The notes: generated by a model from the sequence alone, not told the origin. A DNA stretch of 64,000 nucleotides from Thermohalobaculum sp039030915 (GCA_039030915.1 JBCCDG010000002.1:37831-101830); one strand, 5' to 3'. Numbered from the stretch's first letter, positions 35,608 to 46,854 are shown. Program-made: numbers and translations.

Positions 35608-37008
35608 ATGGTTGGCATCCGCCAGAGGGCGCTGCGCACCATCCAGACGCTCGGCCCTCGCTTCCTGCCGTTCTCGGACGTCGCGAGCGAGACGTTGCCG
35701 CTCTCGCGCCTCCTCCGTCTTTCGCTGTTCCAGGTGACCGTCGGCATGGCGCTCGTGCTGCTTGTCGGCACGCTCAACCGCGTCATGATCGTCGAGCTCG
35801 CGGTGCCCGCCACGCTGGTCGGCGTCATGATCTCGCTGCCGATCGTCTTTGCACCCTTTCGCGCGCTGATCGGCTACCGCTCGGACACCCATCACTCCGC
35901 CCTCGGATGGCGGCGGGTTCCCTATATCTGGAAGGGGACGCTGCTCCAGTTCGGCGGTTTCGCCATCATGCCCTTCGCGCTCCTCGTGCTCTCTGGCTAT
36001 GCCGAGGCCGCCCATGCGCCGGCCTGGATCGGCTATGCGAGCGCGGGTCTCTCCTTCCTTCTCGTCGGGGCGGGCGTGCACATGGTCCAGACCGTGGGCC
36101 TCGCGCTGGCGACCGATCTCGTAACGCCTGAGGACCAGCCCAAGGTCGTCGGGCTGATGTATGTGATGCTGCTCCTCGGCATGATGGTCAGCGCCTTCGT
36201 CTTCGGCGCGCTTCTCGAGGACTACAGTCCCGGCCGGTTGATCCGCGTGGTGCAGGGTGCTGCAGTGATCACGGTGGTCATCAATATCTTCGCGCTCTGG
36301 AAGCAGGAGCCGAGGGACCGTCGCCGCGCCGCCGCGCCACCCGCTTCCCCACCCTTCGTCGAGGCATGGGCGAGCTTCGCGGGGCAGGGAAGCGCGCTGC
36401 GTCGCCTCGCGATCATCGGCCTCGGCACGCTTGGCTTCGGCATGGCGGACGTGCTGCTCGAACCCTACGGCGCACAGGCGCTCGGCATGAGCGTGGCGGA
36501 GACGACGCGGCTCACGGCGATCTTCGCGCTAGGCGGGCTCGTGGGGTTCGCCCTCGCTTCCAGGGTGCTGACGCGCGGGCTCGATCCGCTGATCATGGCC
36601 ACCATCGGTGCGCTCACGGGGCTGCCCGCCTTTGCGGCGGTCATGATGGCATCGATCGACGCGACCTTCGCGCTCCTCGCTTTCGGCACGGCGCTTCTCG
36701 GCTTCGGCGCGGGGCTCTTCGGGCACGGCACGCTGACGGCAACGATGCGCGCGGCCCCGAAGGAGCAGGCGGGGCTTGCCATTGGCGCCTGGGGCTCGGT
36801 GCAAGCGACGGCGGCTGGTCTCGGCATCGCGCTCGGCGGTGTCCTCCGCGACGTCATCCTTGCCATGCCCGAGAGCGCTCGCCTCGGCGCGGAAGCCGCC
36901 TATCTTCCCGTCTTCGGGCTCGAGATGGTCTTTCTCGCGCTGGCGGTGGTCGTTGCCTTGCCGCTTCTGCCGCGTGCCCGCCGCCGGGAGACGGCATCCG
37001 ATGTCTGA
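35608..37008 (+). CDS. pucC: PucC, LH2 assembly factor / BCH-family membrane protein
   Basis: 466 residues with about twelve transmembrane helices in an MFS-like fold. Family landmarks are RLSLFQVTVGMALVLLVGTL followed by NRVMIVEL, PFRALIGYRSDTHHSALGW and the paired second-half segment ALIGLP-like repeats. PucC and its relatives (LhaA, Orf G115) are required for assembly of LH2/LH1, probably delivering or shielding bacteriochlorophyll. The ATG at 35608 has GAGGGAG upstream; a GTG seven codons earlier is the alternative. It is third in the operon after the intercistronic hairpin. Confidence 0.95.
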   Translation: MVGIRQRALRTIQTLGPRFLPFSDVASETLPLSRLLRLSLFQVTVGMALVLLVGTLNRVMIVELAVPATLVGVMISLPIVFAPFRALIGYRSDTHHSALGWRRVPYIWKGTLLQFGGFAIMPFALLVLSGYAEAAHAPAWIGYASAGLSFLLVGAGVHMVQTVGLALATDLVTPEDQPKVVGLMYVMLLLGMMVSAFVFGALLEDYSPGRLIRVVQGAAVITVVINIFALWKQEPRDRRRAAAPPASPPFVEAWASFAGQGSALRRLAIIGLGTLGFGMADVLLEPYGAQALGMSVAETTRLTAIFALGGLVGFALASRVLTRGLDPLIMATIGALTGLPAFAAVMMASIDATFALLAFGTALLGFGAGLFGHGTLTATMRAAPKEQAGLAIGAWGSVQATAAGLGIALGGVLRDVILAMPESARLGAEAAYLPVFGLEMVFLALAVVVALPLLPRARRRETASDV

Positions 37009-37098
37009 GATGGCTGCCGCCCGCCGTGGCGGCCGCGCCTGCGGCATGAGGACGAGCGCTCCGGCGGGGCGATCCGACCAGTTTCAGAGGAGGCTGCC

Positions 37099-37776
37099 AT
37101 GACCACGATCATCACCCGGCTCTACGACACCGAGGACAAGGCGAAGGCCGCCGCCGCCGCCGCCCGCGCGCGCATCGGCGACGATGCGGTCGACGTCTTC
37201 ACCGGCGCCTCAGGCGGCAAGCGCAGCACCGCGCTCCGCAACGCAATCTCGAAAGCCGGGGCAAGCGCGGACGCGGCCGAAGAGTTCGCCGGGGCCATGA
37301 AGGAAGGCACGGCGATGGTGCTGGCCCGTGCGCCGTGGGGCAGGGCGCAGGGTACGAAGGACGCGCTCGACAGCGCGGGCCCGATGGCCACTGATGCGAC
37401 GCCCGAACTCTATGTCAGCGACAACCTGGGCTCGCGCGATCTAAGCATCATCCCTGGCAACCGGAAGTTCCTGACGGCGGACAAGGACGCTGCGCTGGTC
37501 GAGGATCGGACGCCCTTCTCCAGCTTCTTCGGTTGGCGCGTGCTTTCGGATCGCCGGCCGAAGGACAATCTCAAGCGCGGCGACCCGCACATCATGCCGG
37601 GAAAGACGCTGTCCGAGTGGAAGCTCGGCGCGCCGCTCATCACCCAGCACACGGCCGTCTTCTCGAAGTGGCTCGGATGGGAGACGCTTAAGGAGAAGCC
37701 GGAGACGCACTCGCTTCTGGAGAAGGATCGCACGCCGTTCTCCAGCGCGCTCGGCTGGAAGACCCTGACCGATTGA
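37099..37776 (+). CDS. Unknown protein downstream of pucC with triplicated F-S-x-x-GW motif
   Basis: 225 residues, soluble, not recognised with certainty. The N-terminal 100 residues start MTTIITRLYDTEDKAKAAAA and resemble loosely the YflT-like stress-protein domain (a short-repeat alpha/beta fold). The C-terminal half carries three related segments: DRTPFSSFFGWRVL (137-150), TAVFSKWLGWETL (185-197) and DRTPFSSALGWKTL (210-223). It lies 90 nt after pucC with a GGAGG upstream of its ATG, so it is probably in or near the puc operon. Position corresponds to that of the accessory genes pucDE in Rhodobacter, but I see no clear similarity to them. Function is unknown. Confidence 0.75.
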   Translation: MTTIITRLYDTEDKAKAAAAAARARIGDDAVDVFTGASGGKRSTALRNAISKAGASADAAEEFAGAMKEGTAMVLARAPWGRAQGTKDALDSAGPMATDATPELYVSDNLGSRDLSIIPGNRKFLTADKDAALVEDRTPFSSFFGWRVLSDRRPKDNLKRGDPHIMPGKTLSEWKLGAPLITQHTAVFSKWLGWETLKEKPETHSLLEKDRTPFSSALGWKTLTD

Positions 37777-37813
37777 GCCTTTAGCGGCCGGGAGCGACGC
37801 GCCCGTACGTTCT

Positions 37814-38266
37814 CTAGAACGCGACGGCGGGCGCGATCCATGCGGGATCGGCATCGAACTGGAAGCCATGGTCGCGCCCGGTCGAGAGCATCACTTCCTC
37901 GAAACTCCGGGTCGTTGCATGTAGCGCTTCGCGAGGCGTATAGGGGCCGGCTACGGTGTCGGTGGTCTCCTTGATCGCCAGAACACGTCCGGTCATCGCA
38001 GGAGGCTCCGTGGCGGTCAGCTGCGCGGCGTTGCAAGGACCCGCGATCACCCAGCGGATGCCCGGCTCGTCCAGGCGCGCGCTCGCCATCCGCGCGATGA
38101 AGCCGCCCCGCGACGCGCCCACGACCTTGATGGTCCCGGCCGCCCGGCCGCCTTCGATCATGGCATCGATATCGGCGGTCAGCGCCTCAGCCGGCGCAGG
38201 TGCATCCCGGAACGCTCCACCGCCATGACCGCTGACGAGGTAGGGCCGTGCGCGCCGCCCGCGCAA
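37814..38266 (-). CDS. N-terminally truncated alpha/beta hydrolase
   Basis: 150 residues. The nucleophile elbow VVGASRGGFIA (GxSxG) and a late Asp/His pair (TGRDHGF) identify an alpha/beta-hydrolase core, and VSGHGGG resembles the strand before the oxyanion region. Relatives normally have 50 or more further N-terminal residues and a signal peptide. Here only 4 nt separate the frame from the oxyR stop codon, so the N-terminus is missing. The start codon is uncertain. Probably a degraded gene, although the remaining frame is intact. Confidence 0.5.
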   Translation of the reverse strand: MRGRRARPYLVSGHGGGAFRDAPAPAEALTADIDAMIEGGRAAGTIKVVGASRGGFIARMASARLDEPGIRWVIAGPCNAAQLTATEPPAMTGRVLAIKETTDTVAGPYTPREALHATTRSFEEVMLSTGRDHGFQFDADPAWIAPAVAF

Positions 38267-38270
38267 CCAT

Positions 38271-39200
38271 CTACGGCGTCGCCGCCGCGTCGGCCTCGTG
38301 CCGAGCGCGAAGCGCCGCCGCAGCCCCGCGCACGATCTCCGCGATCTCGCCGAGCTGTCCGGTAAGCGGGCTCGTCCGCCGCCATACCATGCCGACGGTG
38401 CGGGAGGGGAGCGGCGGGCGGAAGCGCGCGACCGAGACGGGGGCGGAGCGCACCTCCACCGGCACCGCCATTTCAGGGATCAGCGTCACGCCGATCCCCG
38501 CACTCACCATCTGCACGAGCGTCGTGAGGGAGCTGCCGTCCATCAGCTCGCGCGGGCGGGCGGGCGCGAGATTGCAGAAGGAAAGCGCCTGGTCGCGAAA
38601 GCAGTGCCCTTCCTCCAGCAGAAGGAGCCGCATCTCCGCCAGGCGCTCGCTGCTCGGTACAGGTTTGCCGGCATCGTCGCTCGGGCGCACCAGCACGAAC
38701 TCCTCGGTGAAGAGGGCAACCTCCGCGAGCCCGGGTTCGGAGACGGGCAGGGCGACGATTGCGGTGTCGAGCCTGCCCTCCGCCAGCTCCCGCAGTAGCT
38801 TGGGCGTCACCGTCTCGCGCACGCGGATATCGAGCCCCGCGTGAAGCCGTGTCAGCTCCGCGATGAGCGTGGGCAGCAGATAGGGTGCGATCGTGGGGAT
38901 GACGCCGACGCGGAGCCGGCCGGCGAGACGCTCCTGCGAGGCACGCGCAAGATCGCCGAGCTCGTCCACGGCCCGCAGGATGTCCCGCACGCGGCCTGCA
39001 AACTCCTCCCCGAACCCCGTCAGCCTGATCTGGCGCGCATTCCGCTCGAACAGCGCGGTGCCGAGCGATGTTTCCAGCTCCTTGATCTGCATCGAGAGCG
39101 CCGGCTGCGTGACCGCCGAAGCATCCGCAGCCCGGCCGAAATGGCCGTGTCGGGCGAGCGCGTCGAAATAGCGGAGCTGCTTGAGGGTGAGGTTGATCAT
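38271..39200 (-). CDS. oxyR: OxyR, peroxide-sensing LysR-type regulator
   Basis: 309 residues, standard LysR length. The N-terminal helix-turn-helix (FGRAADASAVTQPALSMQIK) is followed by the effector domain. The peroxide-sensing cysteines are Cys200 and Cys209 (EEGHCFRDQALSFC), with the same 9-residue spacing as Cys199/Cys208 of E. coli OxyR. The gene diverges from katG across 130 bp, the classic arrangement in which OxyR activates katG and represses itself. High confidence. Confidence 0.96.
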   Translation of the reverse strand: MINLTLKQLRYFDALARHGHFGRAADASAVTQPALSMQIKELETSLGTALFERNARQIRLTGFGEEFAGRVRDILRAVDELGDLARASQERLAGRLRVGVIPTIAPYLLPTLIAELTRLHAGLDIRVRETVTPKLLRELAEGRLDTAIVALPVSEPGLAEVALFTEEFVLVRPSDDAGKPVPSSERLAEMRLLLLEEGHCFRDQALSFCNLAPARPRELMDGSSLTTLVQMVSAGIGVTLIPEMAVPVEVRSAPVSVARFRPPLPSRTVGMVWRRTSPLTGQLGEIAEIVRGAAAALRARHEADAAATP

Positions 39201-39330
39201 AAGGCCAGCTTATTCCAGCGATCAGAAAACGCAACTATCCCTGATCGTGCCGCTTTGGTAGCACAGGGGTCAGTGGCGCGGAATCGGCATCGCGGATCCG
39301 CACGTCTCAAGCAAAAGCCGGAGAACAGGA
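39201..39330. promoter_or_regulatory. oxyR-katG divergent promoter region
   Basis: 130 bp. An inverted pair GATCAG (39220-39225) / CTGATC (39241-39246) flanks an AT-richer core including AACTATCC and is a reasonable OxyR-operator candidate, though no full ATAG-N7-CTAT array is present. GGAG precedes the katG ATG. Confidence 0.45.
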
Positions 39331-41571
39331 ATGGACGGAAACGATACCCCCAGCACGGGCAAATGCCCTGTGATCCACGCGACGCATGGGGTGCGCTCCA
39401 ACAAGGAGTGGTGGCCGAACCAGCTCAACCTCAAGATCCTGCATCAGAACGCGCCCAATTGCCGGCCCGTCGATGAGAGCTTCAACTATGTTGAGGCGTT
39501 CAAGGGCGTCGACTACGAGGCACTGAAGGCTGATCTGCGCGCGCTGATGACCGATAGCCAGGACTGGTGGCCGGCGGATTACGGGCATTACGGCCCGTTC
39601 TTCATCCGCATGGCCTGGCATGCGGCCGGCACGTATCGCATCGCGGACGGCCGCGGCGGCTCCGGCTCGGGCATGCAACGCTTTGCGCCCCTCAACAGCT
39701 GGCCGGACAACGGCAACCTCGACAAGGCCCGCCGACTGCTCTGGCCGATCAAGAAGAAGTATGGCAACGCGATCTCCTGGGCGGATCTCTACATCCTCAC
39801 GGGCAACGTCGCGCTCGAGAGCATGGGCTTCGAGACGTTCGGCTTCGCGGGCGGCCGCGAGGATGTTTGGGAGCCGGAGGAAGACGTCTACTGGGGCGCC
39901 GAGACCGAGTGGCTCGCCACCTCCGACAATCCCAACAGCCGCTATTCCGGCACCCGCAATGTCGAAAGCCCGGATGCGGACGCCTCCAAGCTCGAGAACC
40001 CGCTCGCGGCCGTGATGATGGGCCTGATTTACGTGAACCCGCAGGGGCCCGATGCAGTGCCCGATCCGCTCGGCTCGGCGCGCGACATCCGGGAGACCTT
40101 CGCCCGAATGGCGATGAACGACTATGAGACCGTGGCGCTGACCGCCGGCGGGCACACCTTCGGCAAGTCGCATGGCGCAGGACCGGAGTCCCATGTGGGA
40201 GCAGAGCCCGAGGGCGGCGCGATCGAAGCGCAGGGGTTCGGCTGGCTCAGCAGCTACAAGTCGGGCAAGGGCGTCGACGCGATCACCAGCGGCATCGAGG
40301 GCCCCTGGACGCCCAACCCCACCAAGTGGGACATGGGCTACTTCGATGTCCTCTTCGGCTATGACTGGGAGCTGACCAAGAGCCCCGCCGGCGCCTGGCA
40401 GTGGCAGCCGAAGGATCTCGCCGAGAAGGACCACGCGCCACAGGTCGACGGGTCGGACAAGAAGGTCCCGCTCATGATGACCACCGCCGACATGGCGATG
40501 CGCATGGATCCGGACTACGAGAAGATCTCGCGCCACTTCCATGCCAATCCGGACGAGTTTGCGGATGCCTTCGCCCGCGCCTGGTACAAGCTGACCCATC
40601 GCGACATGGGGCCGGTCAGCCGCTACCATGGGCCGGAGGTGCCGTCCGAAGAGCTGATCTGGCAGGATCCGGTGCCGGCGGTTGATCACGCACTGATCGA
40701 CGACGCGGACATCGTCTCGCTGAAGGCAAAGCTCCTGGAGAGCGGGCTCTCGATCGCTGAACTCGTCAGCACCGCCTGGGCCTCGGCCAGCACGTATCGC
40801 GGATCGGACAAGCGGGGCGGCGCCAATGGTGCGCGCATCCGCCTCGCGCCGCAAAAGGACTGGGAGGCCAACGAGCCCGCGGCGCTTGCCCGCCGTCTCG
40901 AGGTGCTGGAGAGCGTGCAGAAGGCGTTCAACGACGCGCAGTCCGGTGACAAGAAGGTCTCGCTGGCGGACATCATCGTCCTTGGCGGTGCGACTGCGGT
41001 CGAGCGGGCGGCAAAGAACGCGGGCCACGACGTGACCGTGCCCTTTGCCCCTGGCCGGACCGATGCATCGGCCGAGCAGACCGATGCCGAAAGCTTCGAT
41101 GTGCTCGAGCCTGTGGCCGATGGCTTCCGCAACTACCAGAAGGGCGAGTTCGCGCTCTCGGCGGAGGAGCTTCTGGTCGACAAGGCGCAGCTTCTGACGC
41201 TGACGGCGCCGGAGATGACGGCGCTCATCGGCGGCATGCGGGTGCTGGGCGCGAACCATGGCGGTGCAAAGCACGGCGTCTTCACCGACCGTGAGGGCAG
41301 CCTGACGAATGATTTCTTCGTCAACCTGCTCGACATGGGCGTGGAGTGGAAGCGCATGTCCGGCAAGGCCGATGCCTTCGAGGGTCGCGATCGGGCCACG
41401 GGCGCGGTGAAGTGGACGGCAACGCGCGTCGACCTCGTCTTCGGCTCGAACTCGCAGCTCCGTGCCATTGCCGAGGCTTATGCGCAGGATGACGCGGAGG
41501 CGGCTTTCGTCGACCGCTTCGTCGCCGCCTGGACCAAGGTGATGAACGCGGACCGCTTCGACATCGCCTGA
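39331..41571 (+). CDS. katG: Catalase-peroxidase
   Basis: 746 residues, full length with both duplicated peroxidase halves. The distal haem pocket is FIRMAWHAAGTYR (Arg93, Trp96, His97) and the proximal His is in TAGGHTFGKSHGAG. The Tyr and Met of the Met-Tyr-Trp adduct fall in the expected segments (VYWG-like region LIYVNPQGP for Tyr, and the segment after the proximal helix for Met). It removes hydrogen peroxide in the cytoplasm using haem b. Divergent oxyR strongly suggests peroxide induction. A strong terminator follows the stop. Confidence 0.97.
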   Translation: MDGNDTPSTGKCPVIHATHGVRSNKEWWPNQLNLKILHQNAPNCRPVDESFNYVEAFKGVDYEALKADLRALMTDSQDWWPADYGHYGPFFIRMAWHAAGTYRIADGRGGSGSGMQRFAPLNSWPDNGNLDKARRLLWPIKKKYGNAISWADLYILTGNVALESMGFETFGFAGGREDVWEPEEDVYWGAETEWLATSDNPNSRYSGTRNVESPDADASKLENPLAAVMMGLIYVNPQGPDAVPDPLGSARDIRETFARMAMNDYETVALTAGGHTFGKSHGAGPESHVGAEPEGGAIEAQGFGWLSSYKSGKGVDAITSGIEGPWTPNPTKWDMGYFDVLFGYDWELTKSPAGAWQWQPKDLAEKDHAPQVDGSDKKVPLMMTTADMAMRMDPDYEKISRHFHANPDEFADAFARAWYKLTHRDMGPVSRYHGPEVPSEELIWQDPVPAVDHALIDDADIVSLKAKLLESGLSIAELVSTAWASASTYRGSDKRGGANGARIRLAPQKDWEANEPAALARRLEVLESVQKAFNDAQSGDKKVSLADIIVLGGATAVERAAKNAGHDVTVPFAPGRTDASAEQTDAESFDVLEPVADGFRNYQKGEFALSAEELLVDKAQLLTLTAPEMTALIGGMRVLGANHGGAKHGVFTDREGSLTNDFFVNLLDMGVEWKRMSGKADAFEGRDRATGAVKWTATRVDLVFGSNSQLRAIAEAYAQDDAEAAFVDRFVAAWTKVMNADRFDIA

Positions 41572-41586
41572 CTGCAAGACCGGAAG

Positions 41587-41620
41587 GCGCGGCCGGGCTT
41601 GCGGCCGCGCTTTCCCTTTC
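41587..41620 (+). terminator. Intrinsic terminator of katG
   Basis: Perfect 9-bp stem GCGCGGCCG/CGGCCGCGC with a 6-nt loop, 15 nt after the katG stop and followed by TTTCCCTTTCC. Confidence 0.8.
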
Positions 41621-41671
41621 CGCCGTCTCTCCACTTTGCCATCTTGCGCCGGGCGCGCTAATCTCTGCCAA

Positions 41672-41749
41672 CCGTTGGGGTGCCCGTGGGGCTGAGAGGC
41701 GATGCCAACCCATCGAACCTGATCCGGGTCATGCCGGCGAAGGGAACGG
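41672..41749 (+). promoter_or_regulatory. TPP riboswitch (THI element)
   Basis: The region has the THI-box order: CCGTT/AACGG closing P1, GGGGTGCCC, GGCTGAGA, the variable arm, ACCTGATCCGGGTCATGCC and the GGCGAAGGGAA end. It precedes thiO by 40 nt. When thiamine pyrophosphate binds, expression of thiOSGE should fall, by sequestering the ribosome site or by termination. Confidence 0.95.
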
Positions 41750-41789
41750 GGTTCGCTGACACGAGACGGCGCGATCCCTTGAGCCTAGG

Positions 41790-42833
41790 ATGAGGGACCA
41801 CGTGCCTGCCGAGATCGCCCCCCTCACGACACCGCCCAATGACCGGCGCGCCGATGCGGTCGTGCAGATCGTCGGTGGCGGCGTCGCGGGGCTCACCGTT
41901 GCCTCCGCACTCAGCGACCGTGGCGTCGCGGTCGTCGTGCGGGACAGGGCGCCCGGGATCGGGGCGTCGCAGTGTTCCTGGTGGGCCGGCGGCATGCTCG
42001 CGCCCTACTGCGAGGAGGAGAGTGCGGAGCCTGCCGTCGTCGCGCTGGGGACCGGCGCCGCCGATTGGTGGGACGCGCATACGGGCGGCGTGACGCGCAA
42101 CGGTACGCTGGTCGTCGCCAACGGGCGCGACGTGACCGAGCTTCGCCGCTTCGCACGGCGCACGCGCCGGCATGAGACCGTCGACGCAGCGGCGATCGGC
42201 GCGCTCGAGCCCGATCTTGCCGGGCGCTACCACACAGGCCTCTTCTTTCGCGAGGAGGCGCATCTCGACCCGAGGGAGACGTTGCATCGCCTAACGTCAC
42301 ATCTGCGAGAGCGGGGCGTGACGCTCGACTATGCCGCCGAGGCTACGCTGGGTGACGGCATTACGGTCGATTGCAGGGGTCTGTCGGCCGCGGACGCGCT
42401 GACGGAGCTGCGCGGCGTGAAAGGGGAGATGCTGCTCCTCCGTACGCGAGAGGTCGCGCTCACGCGCCCGATCCGGCTCCTGCACCCGCGCCATCCGCTC
42501 TATGTGGTGCCGCGGGCGGACGGCGTCTTCATGATCGGTGCGACAATGATCGAGAGCGACGATCGCCGGCGCGCGACTGCTCGCTCCGTGCTGGAGATGC
42601 TGGGAGCGGCCTACGCGCTGCACCCGGCTTTTGCGGAGGCCGAGATCCTCGAGATCGGCGTCGACGCGCGCCCCGCCTTCCCCGACAATCTGCCCCGCGT
42701 CTTCTGGCAGGGCGGGCGGCTCCACGTGAACGGCCTCTATCGCCACGGCTTCCTTCTGGCTCCCGCCATGGCGGAGCAGGCGGCCGATCGGATCCTTCAG
42801 ACCCTTGAGGTGTCGTCTTGCGCATCATCCTGA
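41790..42833 (+). CDS. thiO: Glycine oxidase of thiamine synthesis
   Basis: 347 residues. The N-terminal FAD motif is VQIVGGGVAGLTVASALSDR, followed by the DAO-family CSWWAGGMLAPYCEEES segment typical of ThiO. The C-terminal end GLYRHGFLLAPAMAE is the family's closing motif. ThiO oxidises glycine to dehydroglycine, which ThiG joins to the sulfur from ThiS-thiocarboxylate. First gene after the TPP riboswitch. Its 3' end overlaps thiS by 16 nt. Confidence 0.95.
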   Translation: MRDHVPAEIAPLTTPPNDRRADAVVQIVGGGVAGLTVASALSDRGVAVVVRDRAPGIGASQCSWWAGGMLAPYCEEESAEPAVVALGTGAADWWDAHTGGVTRNGTLVVANGRDVTELRRFARRTRRHETVDAAAIGALEPDLAGRYHTGLFFREEAHLDPRETLHRLTSHLRERGVTLDYAAEATLGDGITVDCRGLSAADALTELRGVKGEMLLLRTREVALTRPIRLLHPRHPLYVVPRADGVFMIGATMIESDDRRRATARSVLEMLGAAYALHPAFAEAEILEIGVDARPAFPDNLPRVFWQGGRLHVNGLYRHGFLLAPAMAEQAADRILQTLEVSSCASS

Positions 42834-43015
42834 ACGGGACCGAGACGGAGGTTGCAGCGACCCGCCTCGATGCGGCGTTGGCGGAGCTTGGCTACGCTGC
42901 CGGCCCCTTCGCGACTGCGGTGAACGAGACCTTCGTACATCGCGAGCAGCGGGCGGAGACGGCGCTGGCCGAAGGCGATCGGGTCGAGGTCGTGGCCCCG
43001 CTGCAGGGGGGCTGA
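42818..43015 (+). CDS. thiS: Sulfur-carrier protein ThiS
   Basis: 65 residues with the ubiquitin-like fold and the C-terminal Gly-Gly (VAPLQGG) that is adenylated and thiocarboxylated. It starts at TTG (MRIILNGTE), with GAGGTG upstream inside thiO; no ATG or GTG gives a normal length. The Tyr/Phe-free core and N-terminal ILNG strand match ThiS. Partner of ThiG, encoded 3 nt downstream. Confidence 0.95.
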   Translation: MRIILNGTETEVAATRLDAALAELGYAAGPFATAVNETFVHREQRAETALAEGDRVEVVAPLQGG

Positions 43016-43018
43016 GGC

Positions 43019-43792
43019 GTGGTTCGCTTCTATGGCGCAGAGCTCGAAAGCCGCCTGATGCTCGGCACCGCGCAGTACCCTTCGCCCGCCGTTATGGCGG
43101 CCGCCGTCGAGGCGTCGGGCGCGGGCATTGTCACCGCGTCCATCAGGCGGGAGGCGGCAGGCGAGCGCTCGGGCGGGCGGTTCTGGGACCTCGTGCGTCG
43201 GCTCGGCGTCCGGGTCCTGCCCAATACCGCCGGCTGCCACACCGCGCGCGAGGCAGTGACGACGGCCCAAATGGCGCGCGAGCTCTTCGACACGCCGTGG
43301 ATCAAGCTCGAAGTCGTGGGCGATGAGCAGGCCCAGCACCCCGACCCGTTCGAGCTGACCGAGGCCGCGCGCATCCTCTGCGCCGAAGGGTTCGAGGTCT
43401 TTCCCTATTGCACCGAGGATCTGTCGGTGGCCGAGCGCCTCCTGTCGGTCGGGTGCGAGGTGCTGATGCCCTGGGGCGCGCCGATCGGCACGGGGCGGGG
43501 CCTTTCGAACCCCTATGGCCTGCGCATGCTGCGTGCGGCCTTTCCGGATGTCGCGATGGTGGTCGATGCGGGGATCGGGCGGCCGAGCCATGCGGCGGAG
43601 GCGATGGAGCTGGGCTTCGATGCCGTGCTCCTCAACACCGCCGTCGCCAAGGCGGGCGACCCGGTCGGAATGGCGCGCGCCATGGCGCTCGCTATCGAGG
43701 CGGGACGTGCGGGCCACGAGGCCGATCCCATCGAGCCGCGCGACATGGCGGAGCCGTCCAGCCCCGTCATGGGCCGCGCGTTCCTCGCATGA
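43019..43792 (+). CDS. thiG: Thiazole synthase
   Basis: 257 residues beginning at GTG (43019), three bases after thiS. The Schiff-base Lys lies in PWIKLEVVGDE. Other landmarks are the start ESRLMLGTAQYPSP, MPWGAPIGTGRGL and VVDAGIGRPSHAAEAMELG. ThiG forms the thiazole phosphate from deoxyxylulose phosphate, dehydroglycine and ThiS-carried sulfur. Overlaps thiE by 4 nt. Confidence 0.97.
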   Translation: MVRFYGAELESRLMLGTAQYPSPAVMAAAVEASGAGIVTASIRREAAGERSGGRFWDLVRRLGVRVLPNTAGCHTAREAVTTAQMARELFDTPWIKLEVVGDEQAQHPDPFELTEAARILCAEGFEVFPYCTEDLSVAERLLSVGCEVLMPWGAPIGTGRGLSNPYGLRMLRAAFPDVAMVVDAGIGRPSHAAEAMELGFDAVLLNTAVAKAGDPVGMARAMALAIEAGRAGHEADPIEPRDMAEPSSPVMGRAFLA

Positions 43793-44386
43793 GGCTCGAC
43801 CCCTTCTACCCCATCGTCGACAGTGCGGCCTGGCTGGAGCGCCTGCTCCCGCTCGGGGTCCGGCTCGTGCAGCTGCGCATGAAGGAGATGAGCGAACCCG
43901 ATCTCCGGGCCGAGCTGGCGCGGGGCAGGGATCTCTGCGCGGCCGCAAAGTGCCAGCTCGTGGTCAACGACCACTGGCGCCACGCCATCGACCTCGGCTG
44001 CGACTACGTGCATCTGGGGCAGGAGGATCTCGACGAGGCGGACATCCCCGCAATCCGCCGCGCCGGCATCCGCCTCGGGCTCAGCACGCATGATCATGCG
44101 GAGCTCGACCGCGCGCTTGAGCTCTCGCCCGACTATGTGGCGCTCGGACCCGTCTATCCCACCATCCTCAAGTCCATGCGCTTCGCGCCGCAGGGGCTGG
44201 AGCGGATCGGGGAGTGGAAGCGTCTGATCGGCGACATGCCGCTCGTGGCCATCGGCGGCTTCACGGTCGAGCGCGCGGCGGGGGCCTTCGCCGCCGGGGC
44301 GGACATCGTCTCCGTCGTGACGGACATCACGCGCAACGCGGAGCCGGAGGCGCGGGCGCGCGCCTGGCTGCAGGAGACGGCACCCT

Positions 44387-44397
<11 letters not shown>
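43789..44397 (+). CDS. thiE: Thiamine-phosphate synthase
   Basis: 202 residues from the ATG in the ATGA overlap with thiG. Landmarks are LVQLRMKEMSE, LVVNDHWRHAIDLGCDYVHL with GQED, LSTHDHAE, YVALGPVYPTILK and PLVAIGGFTVERA. It couples thiazole phosphate and HMP diphosphate to thiamine phosphate. LRMKEMSE lacks one canonical Lys-Asp arrangement (usual QLRxK) but the fold motifs are intact. thiC and thiD are not in the window. The gene ends 11 nt inside the convergent ABC-ATPase gene. Confidence 0.95.
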
Positions 44398-46020
<1,623 letters not shown>

Positions 46021-46024
<4 letters not shown>

Positions 46025-46854
46025 GAGCGCTCCCTCAGCCTGGGGTTCAGCGCATCGTTGAGGCCCTCGCCGACGAGATTGATGGCCAGGACGGTGAGCA
46101 GGATGGCGATGCCGGGGAAGGTGCAGACCCACCAGGCCGAGCGGAGCAGCGTGCGCCCCGCACCGATCTGGAAGCCCCAGGACATGATGTTGGGGTCCCC
46201 GAGCCCGAGGAAGGCGAGCCCGCTCTCGATCAGGATGGCGGTCGCCACCATCAGCGAGCCGATGACGATGATCGGTGAGAGGCAGTTCGGCAGGATCTCG
46301 CCCAGCATGATCCGGATATCGGACATGCCGACCGTATGGCAGGCCTGCACGAACTCCCGGTTCCGGAGCGACAGGAACTCACCGCGCACCAGGCGGGCGA
46401 CGGCGGGCCAGGAGACGACCGCGATGGCGATGATGATGCTCTCGATGGAGGGCTTCATGATCGCGACCAGCAGGATCGCGAAGATGAAGGACGGGATGGT
46501 CTGGAACATCTCCGTCGTCCGCATCAGGATATCGTCGATCCAGCCGCCATAGTAGCCTGCGAGCGCCCCCATGATCACGCCGATGAAGACGGCGACGAGC
46601 GTGGAGACGAGGCCGATCAGGAGCGATGTCTTCGCCCCATGCGCGATGCCGGAGGCGACGTCGCGCCCAAGGCTGTCGGAGCCGAGCAGGAAGCCGTTCT
46701 CCCCCGGTGGCGACATGGACCGGCCCGCGAGGCTGAACGGGTCGTCCGGAAAGAACAGATGCGCCGTCGCCGCCATGACAAGCACCAGCGTCAGGATGCT
46801 GAGGCCGAAGACGGCCTGACGGTTGCGTGTGAAGCGCTTCCAGAAACCCGACAT
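46021..46854 (-). CDS. DppC-like ABC transporter permease
   Basis: 277 residues from MSGFWKRFTRNRQAVFGLSI. Five or six membrane helices and the EAA loop (REFVQACHTVGMSDIRIMLG, ILPNCLSPIIV) identify the DppC/OppC family. The LGSDSLGRDVASGIAHGAKT motif is also diagnostic. Start overlaps the DppB stop by one base. Forms the channel of the oligopeptide-type importer with DppB. Confidence 0.95.
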
